DNA of 64,000 nucleotides from positions 4,377 through 68,376 of the forward strand of contig CAZLGW010000032.1 of NCBI GenBank assembly GCA_964559125.1. The letters run 5' to 3'. Shown here piece by piece: positions 1 through 8,950 of the stretch. A program made the position numbers and the translations under genes. The notes beneath the pieces are model-generated. The model did no database searches. It saw only the letters and a program-made list of their open reading frames with translations, and was not told where the DNA came from. Every line of letters begins with the position of its first letter. Position 1 is the first letter of the stretch. The stretch comes from Ravibacter sp964559125 (GTDB lineage: Bacteria > Bacteroidota > Bacteroidia > Cytophagales > Spirosomataceae).

Positions 1-1
1 C

Positions 2-1504
2 GGGCCGAATAGTAGTCTTGTTTTCCCGTTCAGCTATGGTGGAGGGATATTCAATTATTTGGCCGGAATTGAAGTCCGCAATGTAATATTTGACAGCAAC
101 TACGGACTTGTTGGGGGCGCTATGTCGAATATTCTGTCGGGTGTTTCATTGAACAGAATCCAGGTGATCAGGAATTCCGGTTATTACGGCGCGGGAATTG
201 TCAATGACGCGTCGTCGCCGTGGATCTTTAACGCCACATTCCAGGTCAATATAACCGAGACAGACGGAGCTGCGATAAGCAATAATTTCGGTTCAGGCCC
301 TATCATTGCCAATTCGTCATTTTCCGGTAACAAGGTCACAAAATCCGCAAGTCAGAGTGAAGGCGGGACTATCTACAACTATGACGGATCGTCGCCTTTC
401 ATTATCAATAGTATCATTTGGGGGAACAGCGATGGAATTTATAACGTGCCGGCCTCGGCTGGGAATGCAGCGAGTAACCCGCAGATTACTTACAGTATCG
501 TACAAAACCTTTCGCCGGAAGAAGGGGCGTATAACCTGGATGTAAACCCTCTTTTTGTTACACAACCGAACATCGGAGGTAGTACAGGGAACCTTAGGCT
601 GCAGCCCTGCTCGCCTGCTTTGAATGCGGGCGATCCGGCGATAACGACCGCAATTATAGGCCCCGGCGACGCAATAGGCCAAACCCGTATTTACGGGGAG
701 GCCATTGATATGGGATCGATGGAATTGCAGGAAGATCCTTTCGAAGTGAGTATTTCGGCCAATCCGGGACTGGACATTTCTTCAGGCACCAGCGTAACCC
801 TTACGGCATCAGGTGCATACAGCTATGTTTGGTCTACTTCAGCTACCACTCCGTCGATCACAGTGACGCCTTCGGCCACAGCGGCCTATACCGTTACGGG
901 CAATGAACAATGGGGGAATTGTTCCGGCACTGCCCAGGTCGTAGTGATAGTAGACGGAGCTCCGTTGCCCGTATCGCTGGTAAGCTTTACTGCAAAAGTA
1001 CAACCCAACGGAACCGTAAAACTAGACTGGGCTACTACTGACGAGAAGGATAATGCTTACTACGAGCTTGAAAAAAGCGCCGATCTGAAAGCAATAGACA
1101 AATTTGCAGAGCTGAAACCCCAGACCGAGGGTGACCTCGTAAGAAAATACGGCTTTACCGATGAAGTTCCTTATAAAGGCCAGAGCTACTACCGGCTTAC
1201 CCAGGTTGACCTGGACGGGAAACGGACTTCCTATCCCTGGGCCTCGGTCTTTGTCGCCCGAAACTACAGCGTCTTCCCGAATCCTGTTTCGGAAAGTAAT
1301 TTCAGCCTGAAGCTTGATGAGCCCGACAACGCTGTGCTGAAGTTCTTCACAGCCGACGGCAAACCGGTTGATTTTAAAGCTACACGCCGGAAAGACGGGA
1401 CCCTGAACCTGGAAATCCCGGCACAACTGCAGTCCGGTGTTTATATGCTTTCAGTCGAAGAAAGGGGACAAACCAGTTTCCATCGGGTAATTGTCAACAA
1501 ATAG
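2..1504 (+). CDS. Secreted beta-helix protein with T9SS C-terminal sorting domain (5' partial)
   Basis: The reading frame is open from the first complete codon at base 2, so the gene starts upstream of the window. The visible part begins with parallel beta-helix-like repeats rich in Gly, Asn and Ser. A segment resembling the choice-of-anchor Q domain follows (INSIIWGNS, then NPLFV and CSPALNAGDPA). Next comes a PKD/Ig-like stretch of alternating Thr/Ser/Val, and finally a type IX secretion type A sorting domain with VFPNPVSESNFSL and a C-terminal end in GVYMLSVEERGQ...HRVIVNK. It is probably exported and attached to, or released from, the cell surface. The substrate is unknown. A strong stem-loop follows the stop codon. 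Confidence 0.85.
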   Translation, partial: GPNSSLVFPFSYGGGIFNYLAGIEVRNVIFDSNYGLVGGAMSNILSGVSLNRIQVIRNSGYYGAGIVNDASSPWIFNATFQVNITETDGAAISNNFGSGPIIANSSFSGNKVTKSASQSEGGTIYNYDGSSPFIINSIIWGNSDGIYNVPASAGNAASNPQITYSIVQNLSPEEGAYNLDVNPLFVTQPNIGGSTGNLRLQPCSPALNAGDPAITTAIIGPGDAIGQTRIYGEAIDMGSMELQEDPFEVSISANPGLDISSGTSVTLTASGAYSYVWSTSATTPSITVTPSATAAYTVTGNEQWGNCSGTAQVVVIVDGAPLPVSLVSFTAKVQPNGTVKLDWATTDEKDNAYYELEKSADLKAIDKFAELKPQTEGDLVRKYGFTDEVPYKGQSYYRLTQVDLDGKRTSYPWASVFVARNYSVFPNPVSESNFSLKLDEPDNAVLKFFTADGKPVDFKATRRKDGTLNLEIPAQLQSGVYMLSVEERGQTSFHRVIVNK

Positions 1505-1517
1505 AGAATCGGGGCTA

Positions 1518-1545
1518 CCTTGGTCTGTGTCTGCACAGACCAAGG
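1518..1545 (+). terminator. Stem-loop after the T9SS gene
   Basis: CCTTGGTCTGTG and CACAGACCAAGG form a perfect 12-bp stem around a TCTG loop, 13 bases past the stop codon. There is no clear T tract, so it may be an intrinsic terminator of the Bacteroidota type or a 3' stabilising hairpin. The GGTCT/AGACC core recurs in the hairpin cluster at 19036-19149. Confidence 0.6.
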
Positions 1546-1570
1546 GTATAGTTGTCTACTATTGCATTCA

Positions 1571-1603
1571 TTTAGGAAATAATATCAGCCTTTTGTAAGT
1601 TTG
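1571..1603 (+). promoter_or_regulatory. Bacteroidota-type promoter of the ECF sigma gene
   Basis: The -7 box TAAGTTTG (1596-1603) matches the consensus TAnnTTTG exactly. A TTTA at 1571-1574 lies 21 bases upstream and is a plausible weak -33 element. Transcription would start near 1607, giving a short leader before the ATG at 1634. Confidence 0.5.
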
Positions 1604-1633
1604 TCGATAGTTTAGCAGACCTATCCTAGCACA

Positions 1634-2227
1634 ATGGGAGCAGATCGTCATGTAACCGATGAAAGACAGTTGCTGGAAGAACTCGTCAGCGGGAATGCTG
1701 ATGCGTTTACAGACCTGTACTACCGTTACGGGGCGCAATTGCACGCACATCTGCTGCGTATGATTAAATCCGAAGAGACCGCCCGGGAAATATACCAGGA
1801 TATCTTCATGAAGATCTGGGAGCGCCGTGAAGGGATAGACGTCGACAAGCCCTTCGGGGCCTACCTGTATCGTATAGCTGTAAACAAGGTATATGATCAC
1901 TTTCGTAAGATCGCCAGGGAAAAACGCCTTGCCAACAGTATTGCCGCTTCTTCAGAAGGCTTCCACCGCGATACCGAAAACGGGCTGCTTTATGACGAAA
2001 GCCTCCGTCTGATCCATAAAGCTATAGACCAGCTTCCCCCTGCCAGGAGACAGATATACATGCTCTGCAAAATAGAGAACAAAAGCTACGAGGAAATAGC
2101 CGCTCTGCTGGGCATTTCCACTTCTACCATCAATGACCACATTGTAAAAGCCAACCGCTTCCTTAAAAAAGCCCTCGCAGCGCACATAGATACGGTTGTG
2201 ATATGGCTCATCCTCTTCGGAATTTAG
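1634..2227 (+). CDS. RNA polymerase ECF-type sigma-70 factor
   Basis: This protein of 197 residues has the usual ECF layout. Region 2 lies near residues 25-90 (YRYGAQL, then QDIFMKIWERRE) and region 4 near 130-180 (LPPARRQIYMLCKIENKSY followed by the helix-turn-helix EEIAALLGISTSTINDH). It would direct RNA polymerase to its own target promoters. FecR and an STN-type SusC follow directly, which is the standard arrangement for trans-envelope signalling. In that scheme ligand binding to the receptor releases the sigma factor from the anti-sigma protein. The last few residues are hydrophobic (TVVIWLILFGI), which is common in this family. Confidence 0.93.
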   Translation: MGADRHVTDERQLLEELVSGNADAFTDLYYRYGAQLHAHLLRMIKSEETAREIYQDIFMKIWERREGIDVDKPFGAYLYRIAVNKVYDHFRKIAREKRLANSIAASSEGFHRDTENGLLYDESLRLIHKAIDQLPPARRQIYMLCKIENKSYEEIAALLGISTSTINDHIVKANRFLKKALAAHIDTVVIWLILFGI

Positions 2228-2232
2228 CCCCA

Positions 2233-2277
2233 GCCCCGAAGGGGCGCCATCCCTTAACCCCGGGCATAGTCCGGGGT
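2233..2277 (+). repeat. Two G+C-rich stem-loops between sigma and fecR
   Basis: GCCCC-GAA-GGGGC (2233-2245) and ACCCCGG-N7-CCGGGGT (2257-2277) are two compact hairpins just after the sigma stop codon, followed by an A-rich stretch. They lack a T tract on the + strand. They may attenuate or process the sigma-fecR transcript, but this is inference only. Confidence 0.4.
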
Positions 2278-2356
2278 CCCTGAAAAAAAAATCCGCCTCC
2301 CCAGCAGATGATGCCTCCCCGTCAGACGTAATACAAATAAAAACAACAAAAACGAC

Positions 2357-3379
2357 ATGAAAGACGATTCCGGGAGGATACGGAAGCTTTTCAGGAAATA
2401 CCTGGCGGATGAATGCAGTCCGGAGGAAAAGGCTGAGGTAATGGCCTGGTTCGACCGGGAAGAGAATGAGCAGGTGCTGAAAGAGCTGATACGGTCCGAA
2501 TTCGAGCAGGAGATCCCGGTAAGGGAAAATTCTGTGCGGGTGCAGCAGGAAGTTTACCGTAACTTCGACTGGGTGTTGCCCGCTGAAGAAACAAGACGTC
2601 TGCGGTGGAGGTTGCCGCGCATCAGCCGTTTGACGGCTGCGGCAATACTGTTGGGAGCGGTCTTCAGCCTGGCTGCTATTGTTTATCTTTATACATCTAA
2701 ACTGTCTTTTCCGGGGAATGCCGAGATGACATCTACCGCTGTGGGGGAAAGAAAGAGGGTGAAGCTGGAAGATGGCTCGGTAGTGTGGTTAAATGCGGCG
2801 AGCAGGCTGTCCTATCCCCGGCGCTTTACAGGTAGCGTAAGAGAAGTGACGTTGGAGGGAGAAGCTTTTTTTGACATAGCGCGTAATGCAGACCAGCCCT
2901 TTGTGATAAAATCCGGCGCCTTGAAAACGACCGTGCTCGGTACCAGTTTTAATATCAGGGCTTACCTGGAAGATAAAACGATGTCGGTAGCGGTTGTAAC
3001 AGGTAAGGTAAAAGTAAATTCAGCGGAAGCGGAGCTTCACCTGGAGCCCAATCAACAGGCTGTATTCGATAAAAAACACCATAAGCTGGATAAACGGCAG
3101 GAAATGTTTGTATCTGAAATGGTGTCGTGGAAAGAAGGGATGCTACGGTTCCGGAATACTACATTCCCGGAAGTGGCGACGGTTTTGAAAAGAACCCGCG
3201 GTGTAGACATCAGATACGACCGCCACCTTGAGAATTGCCCGATTATTCATGCCGATTTTGATGAAAATGATTCTCTTGAGAACATCCTCGGCACGCTGAT
3301 GATGGCTGTGAATGGTAGCGTAGAGAAAACAGATGACGGCGTATATCATCTTGCATCTGACGTCGATTGCCGGCCGTGA
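2357..3379 (+). CDS. FecR-family anti-sigma factor
   Basis: The protein has 340 residues. The cytoplasmic N-terminal part (about 1-90) starts with IRKLFRKYLADECSPEE, the usual sigma-binding segment. One membrane helix covers about residues 92-112. The periplasmic FecR domain follows (GERKRVKLEDGSVVWLNA, then VTLEGEAFFDIA and LGTSFNIRAY), and then a DUF4974-like C-terminal domain (FRNTTFPEVATVLKRTRGV). It is expected to hold the upstream sigma factor inactive and to contact the STN domain of the downstream SusC. The order and spacing with both neighbours are canonical. Confidence 0.93.
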   Translation: MKDDSGRIRKLFRKYLADECSPEEKAEVMAWFDREENEQVLKELIRSEFEQEIPVRENSVRVQQEVYRNFDWVLPAEETRRLRWRLPRISRLTAAAILLGAVFSLAAIVYLYTSKLSFPGNAEMTSTAVGERKRVKLEDGSVVWLNAASRLSYPRRFTGSVREVTLEGEAFFDIARNADQPFVIKSGALKTTVLGTSFNIRAYLEDKTMSVAVVTGKVKVNSAEAELHLEPNQQAVFDKKHHKLDKRQEMFVSEMVSWKEGMLRFRNTTFPEVATVLKRTRGVDIRYDRHLENCPIIHADFDENDSLENILGTLMMAVNGSVEKTDDGVYHLASDVDCRP

Positions 3380-3558
3380 TAATATAAACCTGAAACCCTG
3401 TATAGCGCCTATGGAAAAATAGAAAAACAAAAAAAGCCCGGTATATGCAGCCGGGCCATGTAAGGACAAACTTTAATGCCGGGAAAGGTGGACGAGAGCT
3501 TCGAAACAAAACGACCACTATCCGGAACAGAACCGTTCAACCTTAACAGATCAAATGT

Positions 3559-6500
3559 ATGAAAAAAAACGCTACCCTGGGAGGGGATCTGATTTACTAT
3601 ATCGGTAAAATTATGAGATACAGTGTGTACCTTGTTTTGCTGGTCTGCTCTATGACTTCCATTACGCTTGCAGGGGAAACCTACGGGCAGCAATTACTGG
3701 AGACACCGGTAACACTGCAGTTACATAATGTCACATTAGGGGAGGCACTTGATAAAATTGCCAGGCAAACACGCGTACAATTCGTGTTTGTAGGCACCCA
3801 GCCTCGGCAACGGAAAACCACGAGCATCCGTGTAGAAAGTCAGTCGCTCGAAAAAGTGCTCGGCAAGCTTCTTAGTCCCTACGGGTTGTATTACCAGGTA
3901 GTGGAAAATCGTATTGTGATCCGTACAATGAAAGGAGATGCATCCGGGGAAAAGACGGGCACCGCAACGCCGGAAGCAGATCAAAACCTGCCCGGACGGG
4001 TATACATGTCTGCTCGGGCGTTGCGCCGGGAAAACATTCCCTTTCTGGAAAACATACCAATAGTCCGAATACGTATAGATGGTAGGGTTATCGACGATAA
4101 GGGTGAACCCCTGCCGGGTGTGAGTATCCTTGTCAAAGGGACACAACAGGGTATGATCACCGATGCAAACGGACAGTTTTCAATAGATGTCCCCGATGAA
4201 AATGCCATCCTTGTATTTTCGTTTGTCGGCTATATAAGCCAGGAAGTCCTGGTGGGGAAGAGGAACTCGCTGGAAGTACGCCTGGCTTCAGATCAGAAGG
4301 TACTCGAAGAATTGGTGGTGATCGGCTATGGAACCGCCAAAAAGAGTGATCTGACAGGCTCGGTAGCCAGGGTGAACGCCGATGTTTTCAGGAATCAGAA
4401 TATGACCCAGCTCACGGACATGCTGACCGGAACCGTAGCCGGCTTCAATGCCAACCAGAGCACTTCTGCTGCGGGAGGAAGCTCAATGGAGATAAGGGGA
4501 CCTAATTCGATCAACGCCGGAACATCGCCGATGATCGTGCTGGATGGCGTGGTTTTTAACGGTAGCATAAGGGATATCAATCCAAACGACATTGAAACGA
4601 TAGATATATTAAAAGACGCCAGCTCGGCTGCGGTATTCGGTGCGAGGGCCGCATCGGGTGTGGTCCTGGTAACCACCGTTAAGGGAAAGTCGGGGAAGCC
4701 TAAAATAGGTTTTTCTTCCAGTACCGGAGTAGCACATGTGTCTGACAGGAGTATCGCGGTGAGAAGTCCGCAAGGTTATCTCGACTACAGACGGGATTTG
4801 TTTAGAACCAACCCTACCTATAACAGGAATTTCCCTGATCATTACTGGTTCAACCCGGGGGAATTACCATCTGGGATCAGTCTGGATGAATGGAGAAGGC
4901 TTTCCGGCAATCCTAACCCCGACGACCAGGTAGAGTGGCTGTCGCGGTTGAATTTCTGGCCGGTTGAAATAGAAAATCTTCGAAACGGAACAACAACCGA
5001 TTGGGCAAAGGAGGTGTTGCAGAATGGGCGCCGTTATGAATCTAACGTCAGCGTATCAGGGGGGACACCCAATTCCAGCTATTTCTGGTCGCTGGGGTAT
5101 GTCGATAATGACGGGGTTATCCGTGGAGACAAGTATAAAACCGTGCGCTCAAGATTGAATGTAGAATTTAAAATAGCGGAATGGTTAAGGGTAGGTACCA
5201 ATACCCAGTTTTCCTTCCGTGATCAGAGCTCGGTTCCCGCCTCTCTCTCCTCTATGAGTATGGCCTCGCCTTATTCGAAGCCTTATGATGCCAACGGGAA
5301 ACTAGCCTGGTTCCCTAACAGCTACAGAGGTGCTGCTAACCCACTGATCAATACGTTGGGGCAGGAAAAGGATTATAAAATCAACAACATATTTTCCTCT
5401 ATATTCGCAGAGTTCAGACTGCCGTTAGGTCTTAGTTACAGGGTTTCTTTCCAGCCCCGGATAGAGTCCTATCGTGACTATAATTATTGGTCGCCCGAAA
5501 CAATTACGGGCGGGGAGACCTACCCGGGCGGAAGGGCGACAAGGGCGGATTACTCGGCGTTTGAATGGATGCTCGACAATATTGTTAAATGGAACAAGTC
5601 TTTTGGTAACCACTCATTTGACCTGACTCTTCTTCAAAATGCCGAACACATCCGGACGTGGTTGTCCAACAGTTCTAACCAGACATTCCAACCCAGTCCG
5701 GTCCTTGGCTATTCGGGCCTTCAGTTCGGGACAAATCCCACTGTAAACACAAACGATACAAAGGGAACCGGAGATGCTCTTATGGCTCGGTTAAACTATT
5801 CGTTCAAAGGAAGGTATCTTCTCACAACTTCATTGCGGAGGGATGGATACTCTGCATTCGGGCAGGAGAACCCAAGAGCAATTTTCCCGGCGGCGGCGCT
5901 GGCATGGCAGCTTTCGGAGGAGGCATTTTTCAACAACGACAATATCAGCTTCCTCAAACTACGCGCTTCATGGGGAAAGAACGGCAACAGGGATATCGGG
6001 ATATACTCAGCCTTGTCCAGGATGGTATCAAACCCGTATTTTGACGGTACGAACCTGATCCAGGGTGTTTCGACTTCTACGCTGGCCAATTCGGGGCTGA
6101 AATGGGAAGAGACGGAATCAATAAATTTGGGGGTTGACCTGGGCATGTTCAACGACAGGGTTAACCTTACCCTTGACTACTACGATATGAAAACAAAGAA
6201 CCTCCTGGTTGATCGTACCCTGCCTCTGATCACCGGATTCAGCCGCGTAACGACAAATATCGGGGAGTTGGGAAATAAAGGGTTTGAACTGACATTGAAT
6301 ACGGTAAACCTCAATACAGGTAAGTTCCTTTGGAAATCGGATTTTAATTTTTCGTTGAACAGGAATAAAATAAGAAAATTGTTCGGAGATGTCGGCGAAT
6401 ACGTTGTAGGAGGAGAGACCAGATTCGGGGAATTGCCGGACTATACCAACAAATGGTTCCCGGGTCATTCCATTGACCGGATATGGGATTATGATATTGT

Positions 6501-7083
6501 AGGTGTATGGCAGGTGGAGGAAGCCGACGAAGCAAGTACGTATACACTGTTCCCTGGAGATTTTAAGGTGGTTGACCAGGATAACAACGGAAAGCTGGAG
6601 GCATTGCAGGATAAGAACTTTATCGGCTATAAACAGCCCCGGTTCAGAATGGGTCTGAGAAACCATATTGAAGTGGACAGCCGTCTGACGGTTTCGTTCC
6701 TGGTAAGGGCTGATATCGGTCATTTAAGAAGTTTCTCATATTCTCTCGATGAATTTTCGACATTTGACAGGCGAAGTACTGCCAATTACCCTTACTGGTC
6801 GCCCGATAACAGATCTGACGAGTATCCAAGGCTTTCGTTGAGGACAGCGGCATATGGCGGAGGAATACAGCTATTTAAGCCGACATCCTTTCTCAGGCTT
6901 CAGGACATTTCTATGTCATACAGAATTCCGGAGAAATACTTTTCGGGAAAACTCGACAACTTCAAGGTGTTTGGCTCCGTTCGGAATTTACTGACATTCA
7001 GCAAGTGGCCCGGTTGGGATCCCGAGTCAGGAAATGATCCTATGCCCAGGATCTATTCTATCGGTTTAAATATCGATTTGTAA
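3559..7083 (+). CDS. SusC/RagA-family TonB-dependent receptor with STN signalling domain
   Basis: This outer-membrane import channel has 1174 residues. A signal peptide (about 1-40) precedes an STN domain (about 50-120; LGEALDKIARQTRVQFVF). Then come a carboxypeptidase-regulatory-like domain (about 172-240; GRVIDDKGEPLPGVSILVKG), the plug with the SusC signature (EELVVIGYGTAKKSDLTGSV, later DIETIDILKDASSAAVFG) and the beta-barrel, which ends in NIDL. The STN domain and the upstream sigma/FecR pair indicate ligand-induced transcription. Together with the following SusD it should take up an oligosaccharide or glycoconjugate fragment. M19 is an alternative start, but the longer form fits the family. 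Confidence 0.95.
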   Translation: MKKNATLGGDLIYYIGKIMRYSVYLVLLVCSMTSITLAGETYGQQLLETPVTLQLHNVTLGEALDKIARQTRVQFVFVGTQPRQRKTTSIRVESQSLEKVLGKLLSPYGLYYQVVENRIVIRTMKGDASGEKTGTATPEADQNLPGRVYMSARALRRENIPFLENIPIVRIRIDGRVIDDKGEPLPGVSILVKGTQQGMITDANGQFSIDVPDENAILVFSFVGYISQEVLVGKRNSLEVRLASDQKVLEELVVIGYGTAKKSDLTGSVARVNADVFRNQNMTQLTDMLTGTVAGFNANQSTSAAGGSSMEIRGPNSINAGTSPMIVLDGVVFNGSIRDINPNDIETIDILKDASSAAVFGARAASGVVLVTTVKGKSGKPKIGFSSSTGVAHVSDRSIAVRSPQGYLDYRRDLFRTNPTYNRNFPDHYWFNPGELPSGISLDEWRRLSGNPNPDDQVEWLSRLNFWPVEIENLRNGTTTDWAKEVLQNGRRYESNVSVSGGTPNSSYFWSLGYVDNDGVIRGDKYKTVRSRLNVEFKIAEWLRVGTNTQFSFRDQSSVPASLSSMSMASPYSKPYDANGKLAWFPNSYRGAANPLINTLGQEKDYKINNIFSSIFAEFRLPLGLSYRVSFQPRIESYRDYNYWSPETITGGETYPGGRATRADYSAFEWMLDNIVKWNKSFGNHSFDLTLLQNAEHIRTWLSNSSNQTFQPSPVLGYSGLQFGTNPTVNTNDTKGTGDALMARLNYSFKGRYLLTTSLRRDGYSAFGQENPRAIFPAAALAWQLSEEAFFNNDNISFLKLRASWGKNGNRDIGIYSALSRMVSNPYFDGTNLIQGVSTSTLANSGLKWEETESINLGVDLGMFNDRVNLTLDYYDMKTKNLLVDRTLPLITGFSRVTTNIGELGNKGFELTLNTVNLNTGKFLWKSDFNFSLNRNKIRKLFGDVGEYVVGGETRFGELPDYTNKWFPGHSIDRIWDYDIVGVWQVEEADEASTYTLFPGDFKVVDQDNNGKLEALQDKNFIGYKQPRFRMGLRNHIEVDSRLTVSFLVRADIGHLRSFSYSLDEFSTFDRRSTANYPYWSPDNRSDEYPRLSLRTAAYGGGIQLFKPTSFLRLQDISMSYRIPEKYFSGKLDNFKVFGSVRNLLTFSKWPGWDPESGNDPMPRIYSIGLNIDL

Positions 7084-7117
7084 GCATGTACATCAAATGT
7101 TAAGAAGCGAAAAGATT

Positions 7118-8884
7118 ATGAAACAGGTGATACGAATATTTTGGAGCGGGCTGATGATACTATTGGTCCTCTCTTGCAGCGAAAGTTTCCTGACTCCGGA
7201 GCCCAGGTCGTTCTTTTCTCCGGAAAACGTGTTTTCAAGCCCTGCCGGCTATAGGTCTGCGTTAGTTACACTTCGAAAAGATCTTGCCAGGGAACAGACG
7301 GGACAGAAGAATTTTATGGCGCATCAGACCATGGCATCGGAAGGAGGAATACCCTGGTTGACGGGTAGCGAAGACTGGCGCCTCTTAACTCCTACTACGG
7401 AAGCCAATCAGCGGTTTGTCAGCCAGATCAATGACATTTTCATCATAGTTAAAAATGCCAATACGGTAATAAGCAGAATTGATGAAATAGAATGGACCGA
7501 TGAGGCTGCAAGGAATTCAGTACTCGCTGAAGCCTACTGGCACCGGTCGTATTGGTATTATCGCCTGATCGGTTGTTATGGAGACCTCCCTTTCGTAGCC
7601 GAGGAAGTAAAGGGAGCAAAGCTGGACTACCGTACCCACAGCAGATGGGCAATCCTGGACAAAATTCAGGATGATATGGAATGGGCTGTAGAATGGATGG
7701 ACGAAATGGGAGTGCCCGGGCAGCCTACGAGAGGAGCCGGGAATCACCTGCTTACAAAGATTTACCTCGCCAACCTGGAATGGGATAAGGCAATCGTCTC
7801 GGCTACCAGGGTTATAAACGGACCGTACAGCCTTATGTTAAACCGGTTCGGAGAGGAAGCTGGCGAACCCCGGAAAAATGTTATCTGGGATCTGCACAGG
7901 CCGGCTAACAAAAACCTGGCACAGAACTCCGAAACTATCCTTGCTTTTGTTGACCGGTGGGAAGCGCCGCCTGAAGCGAGATCGGCCGGACTGTTCACTA
8001 TGAGAGTTTATCATCCTGCATTTTACCATGCCGTCAATAACAGAGACCGGGCCGGGGGCTTGGGATTTATAGATGCCGGGCCGATGTACGATTCGCTGGG
8101 AAGAGGAAACCCCGATTGTATTTTTAGCGACTGGCATTCCTACGAGATATGGAAAGGAGACGACCATGACTGGAAAACAACGTCCGATCTGCGCCGGGCC
8201 GATATAAACTGGTATGACAGGCATGAATATTTTTACAATAATCCGGCATCCGTCCAGTACCGTGAGCCTTTTGATCCGTCGAACCTGAGCGTCGATCATC
8301 CCCGGGCTCATTTAGTAAGAATATACCCGGTACCGTTCTATAAAACGTACGTACCTAATCATCCTGAGCAAACGAGCATCCCATATGGTTCAAATGGTGA
8401 CTGGTATATCTACAGGCTTGCCGAAACCTACCTGCTCAGGGCAGAGGCATATTACTGGAAAGGCGATTTGGCTGCCGCAGCAAACGACCTGAATATGGTA
8501 CGGGCAAGAGCTAAAGCGTCTCTCATTACACCTGAAAAGGTTACTATAGATTTCATATTTGATGAAAGAGCCCGGGAGCTGAGCCTTGAAGAACCGAGAC
8601 AGAATGAGCTGAACCGGGTTTCCTATATAATGGCTAAGCTGGGGTTGAACGGATACAGCCTTGATAACATACATTTAAAAAACTGGTTCTACGACAGAAT
8701 AATGGGGCTGAACGAATTGTATAGTCATGGAAACGGCTTCAGGGAGTTTAACATTGAACCTTACAGCTTTCAATGGCCGATTGCCGATGCGATTATCAAT
8801 GCAAACACACTGGGCCGGATCAACCAGAACAAAGGCTACGTCGGGGCAGAGCGGAATGAACCGCCTTTGGAAGTAATCGAATAA
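7118..8884 (+). CDS. SusD/RagB-family nutrient-binding lipoprotein
   Basis: A surface lipoprotein that caps the SusC channel and binds its substrate. The ATG at 7118 gives a compact lipoprotein signal (MKQVIRIFWSGLMILLVLSC, Cys at 20). An ATG at 7097 would add seven residues and is less likely. The body shows the RagB/SusD pattern: EAYWHRSYWYYRLIGCYGDL early, and the C-terminal YRLAETYLLRAEAYYWKGD with a FDERARELSLEE helix. The protein has 588 residues. It lies 34 bases after susC in an obvious operon and is followed by a strong stem-loop, which marks the end of that operon. Confidence 0.95.
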   Translation: MKQVIRIFWSGLMILLVLSCSESFLTPEPRSFFSPENVFSSPAGYRSALVTLRKDLAREQTGQKNFMAHQTMASEGGIPWLTGSEDWRLLTPTTEANQRFVSQINDIFIIVKNANTVISRIDEIEWTDEAARNSVLAEAYWHRSYWYYRLIGCYGDLPFVAEEVKGAKLDYRTHSRWAILDKIQDDMEWAVEWMDEMGVPGQPTRGAGNHLLTKIYLANLEWDKAIVSATRVINGPYSLMLNRFGEEAGEPRKNVIWDLHRPANKNLAQNSETILAFVDRWEAPPEARSAGLFTMRVYHPAFYHAVNNRDRAGGLGFIDAGPMYDSLGRGNPDCIFSDWHSYEIWKGDDHDWKTTSDLRRADINWYDRHEYFYNNPASVQYREPFDPSNLSVDHPRAHLVRIYPVPFYKTYVPNHPEQTSIPYGSNGDWYIYRLAETYLLRAEAYYWKGDLAAAANDLNMVRARAKASLITPEKVTIDFIFDERARELSLEEPRQNELNRVSYIMAKLGLNGYSLDNIHLKNWFYDRIMGLNELYSHGNGFREFNIEPYSFQWPIADAIINANTLGRINQNKGYVGAERNEPPLEVIE

Positions 8885-8890
8885 CCTTTT

Positions 8891-8931
8891 GCCGGGTACG
8901 GTCCCCATCTCCGGTGGGGACCGTACCCGGC
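8891..8931 (+). terminator. 17-bp perfect stem-loop after susD
   Basis: GCCGGGTACGGTCCCCA pairs without mismatch with TGGGGACCGTACCCGGC around the 7-base loop TCTCCGG. It starts 7 bases after the susD stop codon and ends 19 bases before the next gene. There is no T tract, so it may terminate partially or protect the susCD mRNA from 3' decay. Confidence 0.7.
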
Positions 8932-8950
8932 ATTATTGACCACAAAAGCT

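Noticed and set aside
8936..8950. TTG start of the ceramidase-like gene
   Set aside because: The ATG at 8951 gives a complete signal peptide, and the TTG lies right after the stem-loop with no support.
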